Positions 8,732-16,502 of a stretch of 64,000 nt of DNA are shown here, piece after piece (position 1 is the stretch's first letter; each line of letters begins with the position of its first letter). Position numbers and translations under genes: made by a program. The stretch is from contig CAZDXQ010000004.1 of the NCBI GenBank assembly GCA_964509545.1, positions 1-64,000 of the forward strand, read 5' to 3'. Origin of the DNA: JADJWR01 sp964509545. GTDB lineage: Bacteria > Pseudomonadota > Gammaproteobacteria > Burkholderiales > Burkholderiaceae_F. Below the pieces are notes generated by a model that was not told where the DNA came from, made no database searches, and saw only the letters and a program-made list of their open reading frames with translations.

Positions 8732-9880
8732 GTGGGCCGCACCGCGCTCGTGCTCGGCGCCGGCCTCGGCGGGATTGCCGCCGCGCAGGCGCTGCGCAAG
8801 CGATTGCCGCGCAGCGACCGCGTCGTGCTCGTCGATCGCGCCGAGCAGCATGTCTATCAGGCGTCGCTGCCCTGGGTGCTCGCGGGCAGCCGGAGCCTCC
8901 CTCAACTGATGCGGCCGATCGTGCGCGCGGTGCGCTCGGGCATCGAGTTCGAGCGCGGCGAAGTCGATCGGATCTCGCCGGCCGAGCGCAGCGTGACGGT
9001 CAACGGACGGACGCTGCACGCGGATGCGCTGATCGTCGCACTCGGCGCCGACTACGACCTCACCGCGGTGCCCGGGCTCGCCGAAGCGGGGCACTGCTTC
9101 TACACGCCGGAAGGCGCGCTCGCGGGGCGGCGCGCGCTCGATGCGTTTCGCGGCGGCCGCATCGCTTTCGTAACCGCCGCGCCGCAGTACAAGTGCCCCG
9201 CAGCGCCGTACGAGAGCGCGCTGCTCGTCGACGGTGAACTGCGCCGCCGCGGTCTGCGCAGCACGACGCGGATCGACTTCCATGCAGCCGAGCCCGGGCC
9301 GATGCTCACGGCGGGAGCGGCGGTGTCGGGGGCATTGCGCGAACTGATCGCGTCGCGCGACATCGCGTACCAGCCCGGGCGGCAGATCGTCGCGGCCGAC
9401 CCGGCCGGCAAGCTGCGCTTCGCTGAGGGCCAGGAGGCAGCGTTCGACCTGCTGTTCTACGTTCCGCCGCATCGCGCGCCCGCCGTCGTGCGCGCGGCCG
9501 GCCTGACCGACGAGTCAGGCTGGATCGCGGTCGACCGCCATACGCTCGCCACGCGTTTCGAAGGCGTGTACGCAATCGGCGACGCGGTCGCGATCCCGCT
9601 GAAAATGGGGCGCCCGCTGCCGAAGGCCGGCGTCTTCGCGCACGCGCAAGGCGAGGTCGTCGCGCAAAATCTCGCCGCGGCCTGGACCGGGCGCGGCGCA
9701 CCGACACGCTTCGACGGCGTCGGCGCCTGCTTCATCGAAACCGGCGACGGCCGCGCCGGCATGGGCCAGGGTGACTTCTACGCCGAGCCGCTGCCGGCGG
9801 TGAAACTGCGCGCGCCGAGCCGGCTGTGGCACGGCGCCAAGGTGCTGTACGAGAAGTACTGGCTCTACTCGAGATTCTGA
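8732..9880 (+). CDS. Sulfide:quinone reductase-like FAD oxidoreductase
   Basis: A 382-residue flavoprotein with a GTG start. The N-terminal Rossmann motif GAGLGGIAAAQALRK is complete, and YKCPAAPYE near residue 153 carries the conserved Cys of SQR and flavocytochrome c sulfide dehydrogenases. A second FAD segment, GVYAIGDAVAIPL, is present near residue 280. The C-terminus (LYEKYWLYSRF) resembles the membrane-facing end of SQR proteins. Predicted to oxidise sulfide to persulfide/polysulfide and pass electrons to quinone, together with the DsrE-like protein before it. Confidence 0.88.
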   Translation: MGRTALVLGAGLGGIAAAQALRKRLPRSDRVVLVDRAEQHVYQASLPWVLAGSRSLPQLMRPIVRAVRSGIEFERGEVDRISPAERSVTVNGRTLHADALIVALGADYDLTAVPGLAEAGHCFYTPEGALAGRRALDAFRGGRIAFVTAAPQYKCPAAPYESALLVDGELRRRGLRSTTRIDFHAAEPGPMLTAGAAVSGALRELIASRDIAYQPGRQIVAADPAGKLRFAEGQEAAFDLLFYVPPHRAPAVVRAAGLTDESGWIAVDRHTLATRFEGVYAIGDAVAIPLKMGRPLPKAGVFAHAQGEVVAQNLAAAWTGRGAPTRFDGVGACFIETGDGRAGMGQGDFYAEPLPAVKLRAPSRLWHGAKVLYEKYWLYSRF

Positions 9881-9977
9881 TGCGCGGCGACGAGCGCCTG
9901 GCGGTCGAGCCGTACGAATGCTGCCGCCGCCTGCCGCGCCTCACGGCCGGCGGCGTGCTGTTCGGCGAGCGGACCTC

Positions 9978-11162
9978 ATGACACCTCCCGAACGCCGCAA
10001 TGTCCTGCTGCTGGCCACAAGCCAGGCGCTGCTGCTGTCGGCGATCGTGCTGTCGATGACGCTGGCCGGCATCCTCGGCGCAACGCTGGCGCCGGACCCG
10101 CGCTGGGCCACAGCGCCGATCGCAGCGATGGTGATCGGCACCGCGCTGGCCTCGTTGCCGGCGTCGCTGCTGATGCGCCGGATCGGCCGCCGGTCCGGAT
10201 TCGTGACCGGCGCCGCCATCGGCGCAGCCGGTAGCCTCGCTGCCGCTGCCGGGCTGCGCGCTGGCAGCTTTGCGCTGTTCGTGTCCGGCCACCTGCTGCT
10301 CGGCGCCTGGCAGGGCTTCGGCAATTACCACCGTTTCGCCGCCGCCGAGGCGGCCGGACCGGCGCAGGCCAGCCGTGCGATCTCGTGGGTGGTGGCCGGC
10401 GGCATCGTCGCCGCCTTCGCCGGGCCGCAGATCGGTCTTTGGGCGCGCGACTGGATCGCGCCGCAGGTCTTCCTCGGTTCGTACCTGGCGCAGGCGGCGC
10501 TGGCCGTGGCCGCAATGCTGCTGCTGTCGCGGCTGCGCCTGCCGCGACCCGCGGCGCAGGGCGGCGCCGACGCCCGCCCGCTGCGTACGATCGCGGCGCA
10601 GCCACCATTCATCGCCGCCGTGCTCGGCGCCGCCGTCGGCTACGCCGTGATGATCCTGGCGATGACCGCCACGCCGCTGGCGATGCTCGGCTGCGGCTTC
10701 GGCACCGGCGAGGTCAAGCCGGTGATCCAGTGGCACGTGTTCGGCATGTTCGCGCCGTCGTTCTTCACCGGCGCACTGATCGCGCGCTATGGCGCCCCGC
10801 GCATCATGCAGGCGGGCTTCGTGCTGCTGCTCGGCCATGTGGTCGTGGCCACCGCCGGCGTCCAGTGGCTTCACTTCCTCGGCGCGCTGGTGCTGCTCGG
10901 CGCCGGCTGGAATTTCGCCTTCGTCGGCGGCACGGCGCTGCTCACGCAGTGCTACCGGCCGCCCGAGCAGACCAGGGTGCAGGCGCTGAACGAGGCGATC
11001 GTCTTCACGCTCGTGGCGCTGGCGAGCCTGGGCTCGGGCTGGCTGTACGATCGCTCCGGCTGGACGATGCTGAACCTCATTGCCGCACCGCTGCTCGCCG
11101 CCGCGCTGGGCGCAACGCTGCTCATCGGCGGGAGGCCGCGCATCGCCGCCCGACCGGCATGA
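9978..11162 (+). CDS. MFS transporter
   Basis: A 394-residue major facilitator transporter with about twelve hydrophobic segments. The loop motif LLMRRIGRRSGFVTGA between helices 2 and 3 is the MFS signature A variant. The start at 9978 precedes the first helix directly. Its stop overlaps the start of the cysteine desulfurase gene (ATGA), so the two are probably translated together. That coupling suggests the transported compound relates to the sulfur or selenium chemistry of the next genes, which is inference only. Confidence 0.85.
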   Translation: MTPPERRNVLLLATSQALLLSAIVLSMTLAGILGATLAPDPRWATAPIAAMVIGTALASLPASLLMRRIGRRSGFVTGAAIGAAGSLAAAAGLRAGSFALFVSGHLLLGAWQGFGNYHRFAAAEAAGPAQASRAISWVVAGGIVAAFAGPQIGLWARDWIAPQVFLGSYLAQAALAVAAMLLLSRLRLPRPAAQGGADARPLRTIAAQPPFIAAVLGAAVGYAVMILAMTATPLAMLGCGFGTGEVKPVIQWHVFGMFAPSFFTGALIARYGAPRIMQAGFVLLLGHVVVATAGVQWLHFLGALVLLGAGWNFAFVGGTALLTQCYRPPEQTRVQALNEAIVFTLVALASLGSGWLYDRSGWTMLNLIAAPLLAAALGATLLIGGRPRIAARPA

Positions 11163-12301
11163 ACGCGCCCGTCTATCTCGACTTCAACGCCACCACGCCG
11201 GTGGCGCCGGAAGTGCTCGCCGCGATGCTGCCGTTCCTGCGCGAGCATTACGGCAATCCGTCGAGCGCGCACGCATTCGGCCGCCGCGCCGCGCAGGCGG
11301 TGGCAATGGCGCGCGCGCAGGTGGCCGCGCTGATCGGTGCCCGGGCGGAAGAGATCGTCTTCACCGGCTGCGCCACCGAGGCCAACAACCTGGCGCTGCT
11401 CGGCGCGGCTGCGGTGATGCCGCCGGACCGGCGGCACCTGGCGATCAGCGCCGTCGAGCATCCGGCGGTGACGGCACCGGCACAGCACCTGCGCGGGCAG
11501 GGCTGGCAACTGACCCTCGTGCCGGTCGACAGCAGCGGCCGCATTTCGGTGCAGGCGGTGGCCGAGGCGCTGCGCGATGACACCGCGCTGGTGTCTGTCA
11601 TGCACGCCAACAACGAAGTCGGCACGCTGCAGCCGGTGGCGGAAATCGCCGCACTGACGCGGCCGCGCGGCATCGTGCTGCACACCGACGCGGCGCAGTC
11701 GGCGGGCAAGATCGCGCTCGACGTCGATGCGCTCGGCGTCGACCTGATGACGCTGGCCGGGCACAAGTTCTACGCGCCCAAGGGCGTCGGCGCCCTGTAC
11801 GTTCGCGCCGGCACGGCACTGGCGCCGGTGCTGCACGGCGCCGGCCAGGAGCGGGGCCTGCGCCCCGGGACCGAGAACGTCGCCGCGATCGTCGGCCTGG
11901 GTGCCGCGGCCGAACTGGCACGGCAGTCGCTGCCGTGGATCACGGACAAACTTCGCCGGCAGCGCGACGACCTGCATGAACGACTGGTTACCGCCGTTGC
12001 CGGCCTGCGGCTGAACGGCCACCCGGAACATCGGTTGCCCAACACGCTGCACGTTTCATTTCCCGGCGCGAGCGGCCGCGCCCTGCTCGAGGCGGCCGCG
12101 GAGACGGTCGCCGCGTCGGTCGGCTCGGCCTGCCACTCGGAGGCCGACGCCGTCAGCGGCGTGCTGGCAGCGATGGGCTTCGACGCGACGCGTGCCGCCG
12201 GTGCTGTACGGCTGTCGGTGGGGCGCACGACGACCGACCACGACGTCGGCCGCGCGGCCGAGGCCCTGATCGCCGCCTGGAAGCGCCTGGCTCCGAAGTG
12301 A
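11159..12301 (+). CDS. NifS/IscS-like cysteine desulfurase
   Basis: A 380-residue PLP enzyme of the class V aminotransferase fold. It has YLDFNATTPV at the N-terminus, the PLP-Lys in LAGHKFYAPKG near residue 202, and the catalytic Cys in VGSACHSE near residue 323. It should release sulfur from cysteine as an enzyme persulfide; some relatives act on selenocysteine. It is not beside isc, suf or nif genes but between an MFS transporter and a methyltransferase, overlapping both by four bases, so a specialised role is likely. Confidence 0.9.
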   Translation: MNAPVYLDFNATTPVAPEVLAAMLPFLREHYGNPSSAHAFGRRAAQAVAMARAQVAALIGARAEEIVFTGCATEANNLALLGAAAVMPPDRRHLAISAVEHPAVTAPAQHLRGQGWQLTLVPVDSSGRISVQAVAEALRDDTALVSVMHANNEVGTLQPVAEIAALTRPRGIVLHTDAAQSAGKIALDVDALGVDLMTLAGHKFYAPKGVGALYVRAGTALAPVLHGAGQERGLRPGTENVAAIVGLGAAAELARQSLPWITDKLRRQRDDLHERLVTAVAGLRLNGHPEHRLPNTLHVSFPGASGRALLEAAAETVAASVGSACHSEADAVSGVLAAMGFDATRAAGAVRLSVGRTTTDHDVGRAAEALIAAWKRLAPK

Positions 12302-12942
12302 GCCCCGAGCAGTACGACGCCTGGTATCGCACGCCGCGCGGCGCCTGGATCGGCGATGTCGAATTCCGCCTGCTCGTGGCGATGCTGCAGCCACAACGGG
12401 GCGAAACGCTGCTCGACGTCGGTTGCGGCACCGGTTACTTCACCCGCCGCTTCGCGCGCGCGGCCGGCCTTCAGGTCTCCGGCGTCGATCCCGATCCACA
12501 GTGGCTCGCCTATGCGCGCTCGCTGGCCGGCCTCGGCGAGGACTACGTGGCGGGCAGGGCCGAGCAGCTGCCGTTCGCCGACCGCAGCTTCGACTGCACG
12601 GCCTGCGTCACCGCGCTTTGCTTCGTCGCCGAACAGCGTCAGGCGCTGCGCGAGATGCTGCGCGTGACGAGGCGGCGCCTGGTTTTGGGCCTGCTGAACC
12701 GCCATAGCCTGCTGTACCTGCGCGAAGGTCGCGGCGGCGGCCGCGGCGGCTACCGCGGCGCGCACTGGCACACGGCGGCCGAAGTGCGCGCGCTTTTTGG
12801 CGGCGTGCCCGCCAGCGGCCTGCAGATACGCAGCGCGATCGTGCTGCCTTCGGGCGGACGCCTTGCGCAAGGTGTCGAACGGCGCTGGCCGACGCATTGG
12901 CTGCTCGGCGGATTTCTCGCCTGCGCCGCCGACGCCGGCTGA
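12298..12942 (+). CDS. Class I SAM-dependent methyltransferase
   Basis: A 214-residue methyltransferase of the Methyltransf_11 type with a GTG start overlapping the previous stop (GTGA). The SAM-binding motif I LLDVGCGTGYFTRRFA is near residue 40, followed by GVDPD and PFADRSFDC. It lacks the cysteine set of ArsM arsenite methyltransferases. A Gly/Arg-rich loop (GRGGGRGGYRG) lies near residue 146. Substrate unknown; translational coupling to a desulfurase hints at a thiol, sulfide or selenide acceptor, which is speculative. Confidence 0.82.
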   Translation: MSPEQYDAWYRTPRGAWIGDVEFRLLVAMLQPQRGETLLDVGCGTGYFTRRFARAAGLQVSGVDPDPQWLAYARSLAGLGEDYVAGRAEQLPFADRSFDCTACVTALCFVAEQRQALREMLRVTRRRLVLGLLNRHSLLYLREGRGGGRGGYRGAHWHTAAEVRALFGGVPASGLQIRSAIVLPSGGRLAQGVERRWPTHWLLGGFLACAADAG

Positions 12943-13146
12943 TGCGCCTTGTCGTCGCCTGCGGGAACCGGAAGTGCGCGTAGTCGACTGCCGAAAGCAA
13001 CTCGTCGAAGTCGGCCACGGAGGCGTCGCCACGTCTCCACGTCGCGCGCAGTGAGCACGGCGTGGGTGCGCGAGCCGCGGATCGTGCGCGTTGTCGAGCA
13101 CGCGCCTGCGAGCGGCGTACACGGCGATCGCGCAGCCGCAAACAAG

Positions 13147-13169
13147 AAAGGGCGGCAGCGCCGCCCTTT
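13147..13169 (-). terminator. Terminator hairpin for the multiheme cytochrome gene
   Basis: AAAGGGCGGC, loop of three, GCCGCCCTTT: a perfect inverted repeat 22 bases beyond the minus-strand stop at 13191. On the minus strand the stem is followed by a T-rich run (TTTCTTGTTT). Confidence 0.8.
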
Positions 13170-13190
13170 GCCGCGTTCGCGCGTGCGGCG

Positions 13191-14384
13191 CTACTTCCTG
13201 TAGTAGTACTGCGGCTCCGGCGCGCTCGCCGGAATCGTCGGCCCGCTCTTGCGCGGGCTGTTCGGGTTGAAGGTGTGCGAGCGGACGAACAGGTTGCCGG
13301 CCGTGCTCGCCGTACCCGGCATGAACTTGTCGAGGTCATTCATTGCGTTGCCGTGGCAGGCCTGGCAGACCTCGGCACCCATGAGCCGCTTCGGCTTGCC
13401 GGCCGAGGCGTGCGGCCAGTGGCAGGTCGTGCAGCCGGCGACGTTGTTCTTCGCGTGCTTGCTCTGCAGGTGCTCCTGGAACTCCTGGTGGTGCTTGCGC
13501 GCCTCGAAGAAGCCCGACTTCTGCGCCGCCTCGTCGATGAAGAAGGCGTTGTTCAGGTCCGTGCCCGGGTAGTTCTTGGTGATCACGTCCTCGGGCTGGA
13601 TGCCGACCATCAGCACCTTGTCCGGGTACCACGTGCTCCAGTCATCCGTTCCGGCCTTGAAGCTCTGGCCGAGCTGCGGATGCGGCAGGAACTCGGAGTG
13701 GTTCCCTTCAGCGGTCTTGTAGTAGTCGTTCTCGATCCGGATGTGGCAGTAGCCGCAGACCTTCGAACTCTCGGCCAGCGAGGCGTTCTTCGGATTGAAG
13801 ATCTGCTTCTTGTCGCCGCTGCTGGCGTGGCGGCTGCCCGGGCCGTGGCAGGCCTCGCAGCCGGTGTTCTCCTCGGTCATCGCCCACTTCTTGACGGCGC
13901 GCTTGTCGTCGACCTCGAGCACGCGGTAACCGGTGGCGTGGCAGGTGGCGCACTGGGTCTCCCAGGTGTTCTTCTGCCCGTACGGCTCCCACTGCTTGTG
14001 CAGGTTGTTCCACTGCTTGTCCAGGAACTGGTGGCCGCCGCTGGCCGGGTTCTTGACCAGGAAGCGCTGCTTCCACTTCGAGCCGACCACGTAGACGATG
14101 TCCTCCATCTTGGCCGGCGTGCCGGTGATGTTGGCCTTCGTCGGGCCGGCGTTGCCCTTGCTGTCCTTGGCCCAGTTCTCGCCGGCGTCCTTGAGCAGGG
14201 CTTCCTTGGCCGGGCGGACCATCTTGCTGTGCAGTGTCCCCTTCCAGGTGGCGTACTCGTTGGCGTGGCAGGACTTGCACTTGTCCGAACCGACGAACTG
14301 CTTGTCGGTGCTGGTCGATATGCCGCTCGTGCAGCCGCCGACAAGCGCGGCCAGGAACGCGGCGGTAATGACGATCCCTCTCAT
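13191..14384 (-). CDS. Six-heme c-type cytochrome lipoprotein
   Basis: A 397-residue secreted lipoprotein (LAALVGGC, lipid Cys at 18) with six CXXCH heme motifs in order: CKSCH (36-40), CATCH, CEACH, CGYCH, CTTCH and CQACH. It resembles multiheme cytochromes of the c554/doubled-CXXCH type. Extra His residues are spread between the motifs as possible sixth ligands. The start at 14384 begins at the signal peptide. It stands alone between the methyltransferase operon and the arsM-like gene. Likely a periplasmic electron carrier between the quinone pool and terminal reductases or oxidases; partner unknown. Confidence 0.9.
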   Translation of the reverse strand: MRGIVITAAFLAALVGGCTSGISTSTDKQFVGSDKCKSCHANEYATWKGTLHSKMVRPAKEALLKDAGENWAKDSKGNAGPTKANITGTPAKMEDIVYVVGSKWKQRFLVKNPASGGHQFLDKQWNNLHKQWEPYGQKNTWETQCATCHATGYRVLEVDDKRAVKKWAMTEENTGCEACHGPGSRHASSGDKKQIFNPKNASLAESSKVCGYCHIRIENDYYKTAEGNHSEFLPHPQLGQSFKAGTDDWSTWYPDKVLMVGIQPEDVITKNYPGTDLNNAFFIDEAAQKSGFFEARKHHQEFQEHLQSKHAKNNVAGCTTCHWPHASAGKPKRLMGAEVCQACHGNAMNDLDKFMPGTASTAGNLFVRSHTFNPNSPRKSGPTIPASAPEPQYYYRK

Positions 14385-14999
14385 TTGCACTCCCCCGATG
14401 AGGCCCCATGAAGATCGCGCTGCGTTGCCCGCGGGGCCGGCGGCCACAGGCCGCGCCGCCCCGGCGAACGCTTGCGCGCATGCTGGCAGAGGGACAAGAC
14501 CCGGCCGTTGACCGGGATCAGTGATGCATGATGGGGGCGCTGGCCCGGCACGGCCATCGGCTCGGGCCGGGAAGGCGGTCGCCGTTGCCGCGGCGGCGGC
14601 AGGCCGAGGGGCGGCTGTCCGCCCAAGCCGAGGTCGGCGGCGGCTGGCGGCGCAAGTAACGGCTCGATCGCCGCCCGGGGCCGCGCCGCGGGGCATCCGG
14701 CCGAGGCCGGCCGAGCTTGCCGAAGAGGCATTGCCCGGTGGCCTGCGCCCGGCCACCGGACATCGGAGACGGCGCCACACCGGGCGCGCAAGCCGCGCGG
14801 AGGTCGCCGTTGACAGTGGCGCGGCGACGCGCTTAGCTTGCACCGGCGCAGTGGCACCGCCTGCGCACCGCTTTGTCGCAACGGTTCGGCCGCGTTGCGT
14901 CGCCGCCGTGCGCGAAGGGGCCTTCGGCGGCGGCCATTCGCCGCAACTGCTGCCGCGCCGTCGCGGCGGCGAACGATGTGCGCTCTTGAGGAGGTGCTT
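14385..14999. other. Intergenic region, promoter side of two divergent genes
   Basis: About 615 bases with no credible gene on either strand; open frames here are Arg/Pro/Ala-rich without any family pattern. The only structured elements seen are the promoter-like TTGACA/TTAGCT pair near 14810 and a strong Shine-Dalgarno before 15000. Confidence 0.5.
14810..14838 (+). promoter_or_regulatory. Candidate sigma-70 promoter for the arsM-like gene
   Basis: TTGACA at 14810-14815 and TTAGCT at 14833-14838 with a 17-base spacer. The -35 is a perfect consensus, the -10 a partial one. It would give an untranslated leader of about 155 bases before the ATG at 15000. Confidence 0.5.
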
Positions 15000-15776
15000 A
15001 TGGGCAACGATGTGGCGGTCGATCCGTTGACCCTCCGCGAGGAGGTCAAGCACAAGTACCGCGACGTGGCGATCAATCCGGGTGGCGAGTATCACTTCCA
15101 CACCGGCCGGCCGCTGGCCGCGCGCCTCGGCTACGAGCCGGCGCAGGTCGATGCGCTGCCCGACCGGGCCGTGGAGTCCTTTGCCGGCGTTGCCAACCCG
15201 TTTCGCCTGCGCCGCCTGCAGCCGGGCGAAAAGGTCGTCGACGCCGGCTCCGGCGCGGGCTTCGACTGCTTCATCGCCGCGCAGCAGGTCGGAGCGGACG
15301 GTCGCGTGGTCGGCATCGACATGCTCGAGGAGATGCTCGTGAAGTCGCGCGAAAACGCGGCGACGATGGGCCTGCGCAACGTCGAGTTCCGCGAGGGCCT
15401 GCTGGAAGAGATGCCGGTCGACGACGGCTGGGCCGATGTCGTCATCAGCAACGGCGTGATCAACCTGTGCGCCGACAAGCGCCGGGTGTTCGCCGAGATC
15501 CGGCGCGTCCTGCGCCCCGGCGGCTGGCTGCAGTTCGCCGACATCGCCAACGGCAAACCGATTCCGGAGTCCGCGCGCGGCATCATCGATCTGTGGACCG
15601 CATGAATCGCCGGTGGTCTTCCGTGTGAAGCCTGGCGATCCATGATGTCCGAAATGGGCTTTGTCGATATCCAGATCAGCGATCGCGTCGACACCTTCGG
15701 GCAGGCGCGCGGCGAGAAGAAGGCGCGCCAGTTCGACGTCTACGGCTACTCGTTCCTGGCGCGCAAGCCCGGCTAG
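15000..15776 (+). CDS. ArsM-like SAM methyltransferase with in-frame TGA (candidate selenoprotein)
   Basis: Reading through one TGA gives a 258-residue methyltransferase of the arsenite-methyltransferase type. A strong GAGGAGGTG precedes the ATG. The N-terminal part has VREEV-like LREEVKHKYRDVAI, the SAM motif VVDAGSGAGFDCFIAA and VVISNGVINLCADKRR. Codon 202 (15603-15605) is TGA; the frame then continues without a gap into IAGGLPCEAWRSMMSEMGF and a normal family C-terminus ending KPG with TAG at 15774. In AS3MT/ArsM proteins the residue at this place (GECLGGALYW in human AS3MT) is an arsenic-binding Cys. The other conserved Cys (NCVINL) is Gly152 here, with Cys157 close by. A SECIS-like hairpin follows the TGA. 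Alternative: a one-base nonsense mutation of a TGC Cys codon. Confidence 0.75.
15606..15639 (+). promoter_or_regulatory. Candidate bacterial SECIS hairpin after the in-frame TGA
   Basis: The bases directly after the TGA fold as ATCGCC (15606-15611) with GGCGAT (15634-15639), a G-C/G-U extension, an internal loop, and an upper stem CTTC (15618-15621) with GAAG (15627-15630) closing a five-base loop CGTGT. The apical loop starts 16 bases after the TGA and has a G in its second position. As I recall the bacterial SECIS consensus, these are the required distance and loop features. A computed fold was not run. Confidence 0.6.
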
Positions 15777-16502
15777 CGCAGCCGCATCGGCGAGGCTCGT
15801 GCCGCGCCGGCCTTGAAGCCGTCGACCACGCGTTGCCTTTCGCTGCGGCCGCCGATCATGACCACCAGCATCGAGGCAAACGGCTCGACCGACTCGATGC
15901 GGCGCCCGACCTCTGCACCGCGCACCTCCGGCAGTTCGGTGTCCGTCAGGTGCTGCAAGGCACGCGGGCCGCGCCGCCGTGCTCACCCAGCATCGCGCGA
16001 CAAGGCGCGCGGTCCGCAGAACAACAGCCCCTTCCCCACGTGATTCGCCGAGCCGGCGCAAGGCTTCTTGTGCCAAGGGGCGCGAGCGCCGGACAAGCCG
16101 ATGGCCAGCGGGCGTGTCGGCCGGCGCGACCTCGTACCGCCAACCCGCGCCATCGCGACGTTCAACAGCGCGCCGCCGACCGGCACTGCCGCGCGCCACA
16201 TCCCGCGGTCCCGCCGCGTCGCCTCGGCCGCGATGCGTTCACCGGAACCGCCGAGACGTCCGGCCGGTTTTCGCACTGATTCGGTGCGCGGCGTGGCGAG
16301 TTTCGCCTGCATTTCGTCGCCGAGTTGCCCGGATGCCGCGCGGCCGCGCTGATCGGCCGATCCGCGGATGGATCCTTGATGCAGGGCACATCCGGCACTG
16401 TCGGCAAGATGACAATTGTTCCGTTGCTTCGGACACCCCGCAATCCGTTCCGCTTACCGCTTTTCCCGCTGTTCCATTCATCGCACTCCCTCGGAGGTCA
16501 CC
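15777..16502. other. Intergenic region with gene debris
   Basis: About 725 bases without an intact gene. A minus-strand frame at 15778-15945 (TDTELPEVRGAEVGRRIESV, then FASMLVVMIGGRSERQRVVDGF) looks protein-like but lacks an upstream domain; similar-looking stretches occur in other minus frames up to about 16130, which suggests a frameshifted remnant of one gene. Family not recognised. The last 100 bases, less GC-rich and ending in GGAGGTCACC, form the leader of the DASS transporter gene. Confidence 0.4.

Noticed and set aside
12943..13146. Small minus-strand frames between the methyltransferase and cytochrome genes
   Set aside because: Short protein-like pieces (DFDELLSAVDYAHFRF) appear in one frame, but there is no start, no ribosome site and no recognisable family.
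13191..16199. A single 1002-residue minus-strand open frame
   Set aside because: Only the last 397 codons (from 14384) are a gene, starting at a lipoprotein signal peptide; the upstream part is antisense to the methyltransferase gene and has no family pattern.
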